Source of the DNA: Amblyomma americanum | Taxonomy: Eukaryota > Arthropoda > Arachnida > Ixodida > Ixodidae | NCBI RefSeq assembly: GCF_052857255.1 | Contig: NC_135502.1 | Span: 184,943,806-185,007,805, forward strand | Direction: 5' to 3' | Length of the DNA: 64,000 nt | Part shown: piece by piece, positions 12,621-22,194 of the stretch | How positions within the stretch are numbered: the stretch's first letter is position 1 | Layout: each line of letters begins with the position of its first letter | Notes under the pieces: model-generated | Told to the model about the DNA's origin: nothing | What the model saw: only the letters and a program-made list of their open reading frames with translations | Database searches by the model: none | Program-made: the position numbers and the translations under genes

Positions 12621-13754
12621 TCGTGAGCGAGGTGACGTTGAGGAACTATATAGTCTTTTTGGTTCATATTGTTGGCTTTGTTCTACCTGACTGCATCGGT
12701 CACAAGAACGCCTGGATTACTAACAACGACCTGAAAACGCTGAACAGATGTAATACCGAAAGTTAAGATGCTACAAGGAACATTGAGCAACACGGCATCA
12801 GCACCTGTAGGAACGGTACACTGCTGTCCACGGCCCTCGGAGTAACATGGGAGCCGCTGCGACATCGAAGTGAAACTGCTTTAAACAGAGTCACGCTCCG
12901 TTAATCTGAACGGGGCATGGTGGCACCTTGAGGGTGATGACATTGAGGAACAATTTCGTCTTTTTGGTTCAGATTGTTGGTTTTGTTCTACCTGGCTGCA
13001 TCGGTCACGAGAACGCCTGGATTATGACAGTGACAAGAAAACGCTGAACAGATGTAATACCGACAGTTACGATGCTACCTAGCTGCATTGGTCATGAGAA
13101 CTTCCTGGTTTTCCGACAGCGACCTCAAAACGCTGTACAGTTTTTATACCGAGAGTTACGATGCTACAATGAAAATCGAGCAAGACGGCACCAGCCCCTG
13201 TGTAAACGGTCCACCGCTATCCACGGCCCTCGGAGTAAATAGGATCCGCTGCGACATCGACGTTAAACTGCTTTAAACCGAGTCACGCTCCGTTCGTCGG
13301 AATAGGTCATGGTGGCACCGTGAGCGAAATGGCGTTGGAGAACTATTTTGTATTTTTAGTTCAGATTGTTGGTTTTGTTATACCTGGCTGCATTGCTCAT
13401 GAGAACGCCTAGATTACCGACCACGAACTGAAAACACTAAACAGACGTAAATCCAAGAGTTACGATGCTACAAGGAACATCCAGCAACATGGCTTCAGCC
13501 CCTGTGGGAACAGCCCACCGCTGTCCCCGGCCCTCGGAGTAATATGGGAGCCGCGGCGACATCGACGTAAAACTGCTTTAAACAGAGTCACGCTCCGTTC
13601 ATCGGAACGGGGCATGGTGGCGGTTTGAGCGAGATGACGTTGAGGAACTATTTCATCTTTTTGGTTCAGATTGTTGGTTTTGTTCTACCTGGCTGCATTG
13701 CTGATGAGAACCTCTGGATTACCGACAGCGACCTGAAAATGCTGAACAGCTCTA

Positions 13755-13827
13755 AGTCCAACGATATATGAGACAGATACTGCGCCATTTCCTTTCCCCC
13801 CAAAGCCAATTATTATTATTATTATTA
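13755..13827 (-). mobile_element. Short SINE-like fragment
   Basis: A 73-bp insert splits the satellite block CTCTAA/TACCAAGAG. It reads GTCCAACGATATATGAGACA, then GATACTGCGCCATTTCC, a C-run, CAAAGCCAATT and an ATT repeat. On the minus strand this gives a TAA-repeat start followed by GGAAATGGCGCAGTATCTGT. That motif resembles the body of ixodid tick SINEs (Ruka-like) as I recall them. The assignment is from memory and the orientation is uncertain. Confidence 0.5.
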
Positions 13828-16099
13828 ATACCAAGAGTTACGATGCAACAAAGAACATCCAGCAACACGGCATCAGCCCCTGCGGGAACGGTCCACTGCT
13901 GTCCACGGCCCTCGGTGTAACATGGCAGCCGCTGTGACATAGAGGTCAAACTGCTTTAAACAGAGTCACGCTCCGTTCAGCGGAACGGGGCCTGGTGGCA
14001 CCGTGAGCGAGATGACGTTGAGGAACTATTTCGTCTTTATGGTTCAGATTGTTGGTTTTGTTCTACCTGGCTGCATTGCTCATGAGAACTACTGGATTAC
14101 CGATAGCGACCTGAAAATGCTGAACAGCTCTAATACCAAAAGTTACGATGCTACAAAGAAAAACCAGAAACATGGCATCAGCTCCTGTGGGAACGGTTCA
14201 CTGCTGTCCAAGGCCCTCGGTGTAACATAGAAGCCGCTGCAACATCGATGGCTAACTGCTTTAAACAAAGTCACACTCCGTTCAGCGGAACGGGGCATGG
14301 TGGCACCGTGAGGGACATGACGTTAAACTATTTCGTCTTTTTTGTTTTGTTCTACCTGGCTGCATTGGTGATGAGAACGCCTGGTTTTCCGACAGCGACC
14401 TCAAAAACCTGTGTAGCCTTAATACCGAGAGTTACGATGCTACACTGAACATCGAGCAACACGGCATCAGCCCCTGTGAGAAACGTCCACCGATGTCCAC
14501 GGCCCTCGGAGTAAATAGGATCCGCTGCGACATCGACGTCAAACTGCTTTACACAGAATCACGCTCTGTTCATCGGAATGGGGTATGCTGGCACCGTGAG
14601 CGACATGACGTTGAGGAACAATGTCAGCTTTTTGGTTCAGATTGTTGGTTTTTTGTTCTACCTGGCTGCATTGCTCACGAGAACGCCTGGATTACCGACA
14701 GCGACCTGAAAACGCTGAACAGATGTAACTCCGAGAGTAAAGATGCTACAAGGACCATTGAACAACACGGCATCAGCCCCTGTAGGATCGGTACACTGCT
14801 GTTCACGGCTCTAGGAGTAACTTGGGAGCCGCTGCGACATCGACGTCAAACTGCTTTAAACAGAGTCACGCCCCGTTCATCGGAACGGGGCATGGTGGCG
14901 GTTTGAGCGAGATGACGTTGAAGAACTATTTCGTCTTTTTGGTTTAGATTGCTGGTTTTGTTCTACCTGGCTGCATTTCTCATGAGAACGTCTGGATTAC
15001 CGACAGCGACCTGAAAACGCTGAACAGCTCTAAAACCAAGAGTTACGATGCTACAAAGAACAACCAGCAACACGACATCACCCCCTGTGGGAACGGTCCA
15101 CTGCTGTCCACGGCCCTCGGAGTAACATGGGAGCCGCGGCGACATCGACGTCAAACTGCTTTAGAGTCACGCTCCGCTCATCGGAAGATAGGAGCCGCTG
15201 CGACATCGACGTCAAACTGCTTTAAACAGAGTCACGCTCCGTTCATCGGAACGGGGCAAGGTGGCGGTTTGAGCGAGATGACGTTGAGGAACTATTTCGT
15301 CTTTTTGGTTTAGATTGTTGGTTTTGTTATACCTGGCTGCATTGCTCATGAGAACGTCTGGATTACCGACCGCGACATGAAAACGCTGAACAGCTCTAAT
15401 ATCAACAGTTACGATGCTACAAGGAACATCCAGCAACACGGCATCAGCTCCTGTGGGAACAATCCACCGCTGTGCAAGGCCCTCGGAGTAACATGGGCGC
15501 CGCTGCGACATCGACGTCAAACTGCTTTAAACAGTCACGCTCCGTTCATCTGTACAGCGCATGGTGGCACCGTGAGCGAGATGACGTTCAGGAACTATTT
15601 CGTCTTTTTGGTTCAGATTGTTGGTTTTGTTCTACCTGGCTGCAATCGGTCACGAAGACGTCTGGATTATGACAGTGACCAGAAAACGCTGAACAGATGT
15701 AATACCGACAGTTACGATGATACAAGGAACATTGAGCAACACAGCATCACCCCTGTAGGAACGGTACACTGCTGTACACTGCCCTCGAAGTAACATGGGA
15801 GCCGGTGCGACATTGACGTCAAACTGCTTTACACAGAGTCACGCTCCGTTCATCGGAATGGGGCATGGTGGCACCGTGAGCGTGATGACGTTGAGGAACT
15901 ATTTGGACTTTTTTGGTTCAGATTGTTGGTTTTGTTCTACCTGGCTGCATTGCTCAAGAGAACTACCGCATTACCGATAGCGACCTGAAAACGCTAAACA
16001 GATGTAATACCGAGAGTTACGATGCTACAAGGAACATCGAGCAACACGGCATCAGCCCCGTCGGGAACAGTCCACCGCTGTTCATGGCCCTCGGAGTAA

Positions 16100-16660
16100 C
16101 ATGGAAGCCGCTGCGACATCGACGTCAAACTGCTTTAAACATAGTCACACTCTGTTTATCAGAACAGGGCATAGTAGCACCGTGAGCGAGATGACGTTGA
16201 GGAACTATTTCGTATTTTTAGCTCAGATTGTTGGTTTTGTTATACCAGGCTGCATTGCTCATGAGAATGCCTGCATTACCGACCAGGACCTGAAAACACT
16301 AACAAGACGTAACTCCGAGAGTTACGATGCTACAAGGAACATCGAGCAACACGGCATCAGCCCCTGTGGGAACAGTCCATCGCTGTGCACGGCCCTCGGA
16401 GTAACATGGGCGCCGCTGCGACATTGACGTCAAACTGCTTTAAACCGAGTCACGCTCCGTTCATCGAAACTGGGCATGGTGGCACCGTGAGCGAGAAGAC
16501 GTTCAGGAACTATTTCGTCTTTTTGGTTCAGGTTGTTAGTTTTGTTCTACCTGGCTGCATCGGTCACGAAAACGCCTGGATTATGACAGTGACCAGAAAA
16601 CGCTGAACAGATGTAATATCCAGAGTTACGATGCTACAAGGAACATTGAGCAACACGGCA
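16100..16660 (+). repeat. Left flank of LINE-1, matching an uninterrupted copy near 23.3-23.8 kb
   Basis: This stretch matches about 23326-23825 with an offset of about 7,166 bp. At 23825 the second copy continues straight into sequence that matches the right flank of LINE-1 from 21307 onward (private GAGCAACATGGGAG and AGAGTCCCGCTCCGTACATC variants). The second copy is thus the pre-insertion site. Confidence 0.85.
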
Positions 16661-16679
16661 ATTATTTATTTATTTATTT
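16661..16679 (-). repeat. LINE-1 3' tail (tetranucleotide repeat)
   Basis: On the plus strand the element boundary is a run of ATTT repeats directly after the satellite block CACGGCA. On the element strand this is an AAAT-type tail, a usual 3' terminus for CR1/L2-like elements, which end in short tandem repeats instead of a poly(A) run. Confidence 0.8.
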
Positions 16680-16970
16680 CAGATACTGTCAATCCCATTG
16701 GGATTTTTACAGAATGGGCACATAGTAAGAAGGTATAAAGCGAATACAAATGGAATGGTATATATTAAGAACACTGTTGTTTGCAAGTAATTACATGAGT
16801 ATGGGAAAAAAACACAGATAGCAGAAAATAAAACACATAACGAAAGAGTATATTTCACAGAAAAGGGTGCGATTTTATACATTGTAAGTAGTAAGTTCAT
16901 ACAGATGCTATTATATGCTGTGATACGAGCGGTCTGTTGTACTTGTGTAATTATTATTTATTTATCTATT

Positions 16971-19820
16971 TTAATTATCGCGCAACTGTTCTTCTACCAG
17001 AGTTACAAATTTCTGCAAAGATGTATTAGTAGTGATAGAGGGGTTCAAACTATTCCAATCTTTTATGGCAAGCGGAAAAAATGAATATCTGAAACAGCCG
17101 GTTCGGAATGCGTACTCTCTAAGGGTTAATGGGTGCTTATGCCGGGATGGTCTCGATTCATCTACAAATATATATAACGAAGTATCTATGTTTAACGAGT
17201 TATGAACTAATTGGAACAATAATTTTAGTCGTGCTAGTCTGGCGCGTTTCTGTAAAGTAAGAATACATGCTTGGTTTAGTAGTTGGGATGGTGAATCACT
17301 GGTCCTGTATTTGTTAAAGATAAATCTAATTGCCTTTCTCTGTACTCCTTCTAGTTTGTTAATGAGCTGTTGTGTGTAGGGAAACCAAATCGTGTTTCCA
17401 TATTCGAGAACTGATCGTATAAATGTGTTATATGCTAACAGTTTGGTCTCCGGTGGCGCTTCTCGAAGCCGTCTTCTAAGGAAGAACAATCGTTTTAAAG
17501 CAGATGATACTATACTGTTAATATGTGATTCCCATCTTAGATCATGTGAAATGATTAATCCAAGGTATTTGTGTTCGTGAACTCGGGTGAGCGGTATGTT
17601 ATTGATGCTGTACACGTATTCGGACCTTTGTTTTTTACGGGTTACACATAAGAAGGCTGTTTTTTGATTGTTCAATTCCATTTGCCATTTGTGACACCAT
17701 ATTACCACTTCATGAAGGGCGCTGTTTAAATCATCGTGGTCATTTACAGTGTTAATTTTGTTGTAAAGTATGCAGTCATCGGCAAAAAGTTTAATTTTAA
17801 CTTGTATGTTAGAGGGCAGATCATTAATGAAGATAAGAAATAAAAGTGGAGCAAGGACGCACCCTTGGGGTACTCCCGACGTAACGAGCGCAGTAGAAGA
17901 AATTTCATTGTTAACTACAACATACTGAAATCGGTTAGTTAAGTAGTCCTCGATCCAGTTGATAATAGGGCCGTTACCTAAAGTTGATCTAAGTTTGCTA
18001 ATTAGTTTTTTATGGCTTACTCTGTCAAACGCCTTAGAGAAATCAAGTGCAATCAAGTCAACTTGCTTTTGGTTATCAATGCTCTGGAACAAATCGTGTG
18101 TTAGATCGAGTAATTGGGTGATAGTTGAAAGTCCCCTTCGAAATCCATGTTAAACAGGCGATAAAATGTTTTCTTGCTTAACATAACTGGTGATATGCTT
18201 TAGTATGATGTGTTCCAATAATTTTCCTACCGTGCACGTTAGTGATATTGGTCTATAATTTGAAACGTCATCTTTGCTTCCTGTTCTGTGTATAGGAATA
18301 ACTTTCGCTATTTTCCATTCATTAGCTAGACTACAGGTTGATAAAGATTTATTGAACAATAAATGTAAATGTTTCGCGTTGACTTCAGCATATCTTTGCA
18401 AAAAAGTGTTTGGAATATTATCAGGACCATTTGCTTTTTTTGTGTCTATTGATAATAGTAGGTTGAGCACGCCTGTCTCAGTTATTGTTGGCATGTCTAG
18501 CGGTGTTTGAATGCGCTGAATACTCTCCGGTGTGCAGCCATCGTCAACTGTGAACACAGATTGGAAGTATGTATTTAAGGAATTTGCAAAATTTTGATTT
18601 TGTCCTTGCCAATTGAAGGTGTCTTCTTGTGTTTTGGGGCTGAGGTATTTCCAAAATTTTCCAGGGGAGTGTTTTAAAAAATTAGGAAGCGTAACTGAGA
18701 AGTAGTTTGTTTTCGCTGCCATAATTTTTGCTTTCATTTCACGGATGGCGTTCGCAAGCTTATGTTTTACCTGAGAGTCATTTTTTGATTTTAGTGATTT
18801 CCTTAGTCGTTTTACTTTGCGTTTCCCATGAATGATATCGCGTGTTATCCAAGGGTTACGCGTATTTGTTCGTTTGGTCTTCAATGGTACAAAGTTTTTG
18901 ATGCAGTGCGATACAATGGCCTTGCAGCTTCCCCACAGCGTATCTATATATGTACCCTGGTAATTAGCGAGTTCTTCTAACGATTCGTACTCCGAAATTA
19001 GGTAATTAAGTATGCTTGAATCATCAGCGTTTGTGAAGTCTGGGTAAGTAGTTTTCGAGATAGTACGAGCTGCTGTTGCTTGAATGGGTGTGGTGCACAA
19101 TGTTAGCTTATGATCTGATATGCCATCGAGGACTGCTAAGTTGGTTTGATCGATCGCAAAGTGACTGCTGAGGAAGATGAGGTCAAGAATGTTAGATGCA
19201 CTACCTTGAACACGTGTAGGCTCGTTGATAACTTGGAACAAGTCAAAACTAAACATAATATCAAAAAGAGTTTCAGAACACGGTGAGCGGTACGACAAGC
19301 TTTGCCAATCTATATCTGGTAGGTTGAAGTCCCCAAGAAGGATCAGTCTAGATTTTTGAACATATTGTTGCATATATTCATACAGCGAGACCAATGCAGG
19401 CTGATCTGCCGAAGGACTGTGGTAAACACAACCTACAGTGACAGTGTTCGTTCCAAATAACTTACAAAAGAGTACCTCGGCACCCTCAACTTCTGGTAAG
19501 ATTTCGAAGGGAATTTTTTTGTTTATTAGTATAGCCACTCCTCCTCCACGTGTTATCCTGTCTTTGCGCACGATAGCATAGTTTGGTGGGGCAATTTCTT
19601 TGTCACTGATATCGCCAGTGAGCCAAGTTTCTGTAATCGCTATGAAGTCAGGTTCGAGGCCGTTAAGAAGAGATTCTAGTGACTCAAGTTTATTAAGTAT
19701 ACTTCGCGCATTTACATTTGCAAAAGCTATCTGTTTCGTTTTGTGGGATGACGGGGGCGTAGGTTTGGTGCTTTGCCATGTTCGTTTTTTTGGCTTGTAC
19801 TCGCATTTGTCTCGGGACAC
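16971..19820 (-). pseudogene. LINE-1 ORF2: endonuclease and reverse transcriptase, one internal stop
   Basis: A 950-codon frame is broken by a single in-frame TAA at 18150-18152, where the family normally has a Gln codon just before HGFRRG. Residues 30-240 are the endonuclease: VNARS (36-40), TETW (63-66, with the catalytic Glu), RGGGVAI, GDFN (163-166) and SDH (235-237). The reverse transcriptase follows: GPDNIP, YRPISL, then after the stop ALDFSKAFD, GVPQGCVLAPLLF and FADD, and the thumb region to the C-terminus (ending near 16971). The catalytic Asp residues are kept. Such a protein nicks target DNA and copies the element RNA. The stop splits the fingers from the palm, so full-length product is not expected without readthrough. 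Everything else seems open, so the copy is young. Confidence 0.9.
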
Positions 19821-20746
19821 GAGTTAGTTGTCGCGTTTGTCTGTGTCTTTGCGGGTACTCGGCAGTTGTTTTCTTCATCCCATTGGAACATTTCACCGTT
19901 TATGCGTATTTTGTCGAACACTAGTGCAACCTTTGCCCCGGAATCTTTCAATGCTTTCGCACTAATCCACAACTTTTTCCTTACGTCGCGTACTCGGGCT
20001 GAAAAATCTTCACTGATCGCATATTCACTACCTTTGTGTTTACTACAGTTTTTTAGCACAAGAGTCTTTTCGCGATAGTCAAGAAGTTTTAGTATTACAG
20101 GCCTGGTTTTTTCAGCTGAAGGCTTTCCCAACCTATGTATGCGTTCAATGGCGACAGGTTCAATTTTAAGGATATTTTTAGCAATGTCATCATTAAAAAG
20201 CTGTTCTAAGGACTCACTGTTTTCATCAGGATCTTCTGTAATGCCGTATACTAAAAGGTTACTCCTCCTCGATCGGTTTTCCAAGTCATCAAGCTTTAGT
20301 TCAAGTGAGGCAACGACTTTTTGCATGTTGGTGACCTGGTCTATGCAGTCCAATATTTTTTTGTCAAGGGCAGCCATGTTTTCCAATTTAGCTTCAATTG
20401 ATGCTAGTCGTTCCTCTTTGATGCTTTTTATGTCTCCGGCAATTGCCTCTAGCTGCTTGAAAATCTGAGCGAGATCTGGACCGGGGTTCGTCTCGATGTC
20501 CCCGGCCAACAACAGCAAATCCGCCACATGCATTGCCAGATCACACAGTAAAGGACATAGCTGCGTTGGGCACGGCAGCACAAGAAGAAACGGATCATTT
20601 GAGCGAAGACATTTGCCGTAACGTCTTCTTACCTGCACAAGATAGACGAAAGGATTATGCATCCGCATGCCGCTGTTGCTGCTGTGCCCAATGATGTTCG
20701 CGCTGGTCTGTCCTCGCTTTATGCAGAATAGGCTCCAGAACGCCAT
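19727..20746 (-). CDS. LINE-1 ORF1 protein (RNA-binding, with a 2A-type motif)
   Basis: This is a 339-codon frame. ORF1 proteins of this kind bind the element's RNA and form the ribonucleoprotein. Residues 1-80 are Cys/Leu-rich with hydrophobic runs (FLLVLPCPTQLCPLLCDL, then DLLLLAG). Residues 83-90 read DIETNPGP, a canonical 2A ribosome-skipping motif. Residues 95-158 look like a coiled coil. Residues 160-235 form an RRM-like domain with the LENRSRRSNLLVYGI signature, followed by a basic C-terminal domain. The first 35 or so codons lie inside the last 5' monomer. The monomer is 306 bp, so the same frame is open through the upstream monomers, and a TAG directly before this ATG replaces CAG of the other monomers. 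The true start is therefore uncertain. The last 94 bases overlap ORF2 in another frame. Confidence 0.85.
   Translation of the reverse strand: MAFWSLFCIKRGQTSANIIGHSSNSGMRMHNPFVYLVQVRRRYGKCLRSNDPFLLVLPCPTQLCPLLCDLAMHVADLLLLAGDIETNPGPDLAQIFKQLEAIAGDIKSIKEERLASIEAKLENMAALDKKILDCIDQVTNMQKVVASLELKLDDLENRSRRSNLLVYGITEDPDENSESLEQLFNDDIAKNILKIEPVAIERIHRLGKPSAEKTRPVILKLLDYREKTLVLKNCSKHKGSEYAISEDFSARVRDVRKKLWISAKALKDSGAKVALVFDKIRINGEMFQWDEENNCRVPAKTQTNATTNSCPETNASTSQKNEHGKAPNLRPRHPTKRNR
20477..20500 (-). other. 2A-type translational recoding motif in LINE-1 ORF1
   Basis: The codons for DIETNPGP match the D-[VI]-E-x-N-P-G-P consensus. In 2A sequences the ribosome skips the Gly-Pro bond, releasing the upstream peptide and continuing with Pro. 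The Leu-rich stretch just before it (LLLLAG) fits the helical upstream part. 2A-like motifs have been described at ORF1 N-termini of other endonuclease-type non-LTR elements. Activity here is inferred from sequence only. Confidence 0.85.
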
Positions 20747-21306
20747 CTATGGAGAGCTGGAGGGCCCGTCGATGCACAGCGTCGTTGACGTCTCTCGTAG
20801 GTAGCCGAAGGTGTCGTTGACCACCGCTGTCACAGGCTGGAAGCAGCAGGAGTGGTTCGTCTGCTGCAGCAGTACGGTCTGCGTCACGAAGCCAGGGCTG
20901 TGGTGTGGCGTCGATATCACCAGCGAAGAGGCAATCAGATGCACAACATAGACGAAAGGATTATGCATCCGCATGCCGCAGTTGCTGCCGTGCCCAATGA
21001 TGTTCGCGCTGGTCTGTCCTCGCTTTATGCAGAATGGGCTCCAGAACGCCATCTGGGGAGAGCTGGAGGGCCCGTCGATGCACAGCGTCGTTGACGTCTC
21101 TCGTAGGTAGCCGAAGGTGTCGTTGACCACCGCTGTCACAGGCTGGAAGCAGCAGGAGTGGTTCGTCTGCTGCAGCAGTACGGTCTGCGTCACGAGGCCA
21201 GGGCTGTGGTGTGGCGTCGATATCACCAGCGAAGAGGCAATCAGCTGCACAAGATAGACGAAAGGATTATGCATCCGCATGCCGCTGTTGCTGCCGTGCC
21301 CATTTA
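20643..21306 (-). repeat. LINE-1 5' monomers, period 306 bp
   Basis: The block beginning TAGACGAAAGGATTATGCAT starts at 20643, 20949 and 21255, giving two full monomers and a partial one truncated at the 5' end. The monomers are nearly identical. The period is divisible by three, and the minus-strand frame is open through them from within the satellite to a TAG at 20747-20749. Tandem 5' monomers in some LINEs (mouse L1, for example) act as promoter units. That role is inferred here by analogy. Confidence 0.88.
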
Positions 21307-21339
21307 TCCTCTGTAGGAACGGTACACTGCTGTCCACGG

Positions 21340-21760
21340 CCCTCGGAGCAACATGGGAGCCGCTGCGACATCGACGTCTAACTGCTTTAAACAGAGTCCC
21401 GCTCCGTACATCGGAACGAGGCATGGTGGCACCGTGAGCGAGATGACGTTGAGGAACAATATCATATTTTTAGTTGAGATTGTTGGTTTTGTTATACCTG
21501 GCGACATCGCTCATGAGAACGCGTGGATTACCGACAGCGACCTGAAAACTCTGTACAGCTGTAATACCGAGAATTACGATGCTACAAGGAACATCGAGCA
21601 TCACGGCATCAGCCCCAGTGTGAACAGGCCACCGTTGTACACGGCCCTCGGAGTAACATTGGAGCCGCTGCGACGTCGACGTCAAAATGCTTTAAACGGA
21701 GTCACGCTCCGTTCATCGGAACGGGACATGGTGGCACCGTGAGCGAGATGACGTTGAGGA
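21340..21760 (+). repeat. Block duplicated with an offset of about 4,003 bp
   Basis: The sequence recurs at about 25343-25760, sharing the GGCGACATCGCTCATGAG and GAGAATTACGATGC variants and the TAATTAGT block after the unit start. It is another local array expansion. Confidence 0.8.
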
Positions 21761-22088
21761 ACTAATTAGTGTTTTTGGTTCAGATTGTTGGTTTTGTTCT
21801 ACCTGGCTGCATTGCTCATGAGAACTACTGGATTACCCATAGCGACCTGAAAATGCTGAACAGATGTAACTCCGAGAGTTGCGAATGAGCGACACGGCAT
21901 CAGCGTCTGTGGGAACAGTCCACTGCTGTCAACGGCCCTCGGAGCAACATGGAAGGCGCTGAGACATCGATGTTAAACTGCTTTAAACAGAGTCACGCTC
22001 CGTTCATGTGAACAGGGCATGGTGGCACCGTGAGCGAGATGACGTTGAGGAACTATTTCGAGTTTTTGGTTCAGATTGTTGGCTTTGT

Positions 22089-22194
22089 GTGTATGCAGCT
22101 GGCAAAGGATAGGGTTAATTGGAGAGACATGAGAGAGGCCTTTGTCCTGCAGTGGGTGTAGTAAGGTGGATGATGACGATGATGATGATGATGA
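22089..22194 (+). mobile_element. 3' end of an RTE-type LINE with a GAT-repeat tail, copy 2
   Basis: This is the same 106-bp insert as at 11954, in the same satellite position, flanked by the same 12-bp duplication (22077-22088 and 22195-22206). A few substitutions separate the copies (for example CAAAGGATAGGG versus CAAATAATAGGG). It was copied by array duplication and is not an independent insertion. Confidence 0.75.

Larger units (their letters stand above)
1..16660 (+). repeat. Satellite array, segment A (about 305-bp units)
   Basis: Head-to-tail units of about 305 bp run through the whole segment. Each can be recognised by the succession: start block GAGCGAGATGACGTTGAGG, a T-rich stretch ending TTGGTTCAG, CTGGCTGCATTGCTCATGAG, GATTACCGACAGCGACCTG, GAGAGTTACGATGCTACAAG, CTCGGAGTAACATGGGAGCC, CATCGACGTCAAACTGC, and a closing CGTTCATCGGAACGGGGCAT. 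No inverted unit was seen. Units differ by scattered substitutions and 1-base indels. Several are internally deleted (near 7271, 11414 and 13075) or carry a partial duplication (near 15150-15240). Two foreign inserts interrupt it, at 11954-12059 and 13755-13827. Older units near the left edge fall into subfamilies that recur as blocks. Confidence 0.95.
16661..21306 (-). mobile_element. LINE-1: nearly intact CR1/L2-like non-LTR retrotransposon
   Basis: The element of about 4.65 kb lies on the minus strand, inserted in a satellite unit at the CACGGCA block. Its 3' end is at 16661, with an ATTT-type tandem tail on the plus strand. The order on the minus strand is: 5' monomers (21306-20643), ORF1 (20746-19727), ORF2 (19820-16971) and a 3' region of about 300 bp. 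ORF2 has an apurinic-type endonuclease followed by reverse transcriptase and no RNase H, as in the CR1/L2/Rex1 group. No clear target-site duplication is seen; three satellite bases present at the empty site are missing at the junction. It is AT-richer than the satellite. Confidence 0.92.

Noticed and set aside
1..16660. Treating every open frame of 60-140 codons as a gene
   Set aside because: The frames recur once per satellite unit, overlap on both strands and are broken in many units. They are listed as satellite with a few representatives, not as a gene cluster.
16679..16900. Hydrophobic minus-strand 73-codon frame in the LINE-1 3' region
   Set aside because: AT-rich 3' untranslated sequence often gives Leu/Phe-rich frames; there is no support as a gene.
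19773..20078. Plus-strand frames inside LINE-1 (19773-20078, 20139-20468, 18274-18510)
   Set aside because: They are complements of the LINE-1 ORF1 and ORF2 coding strand and have no domain of their own.
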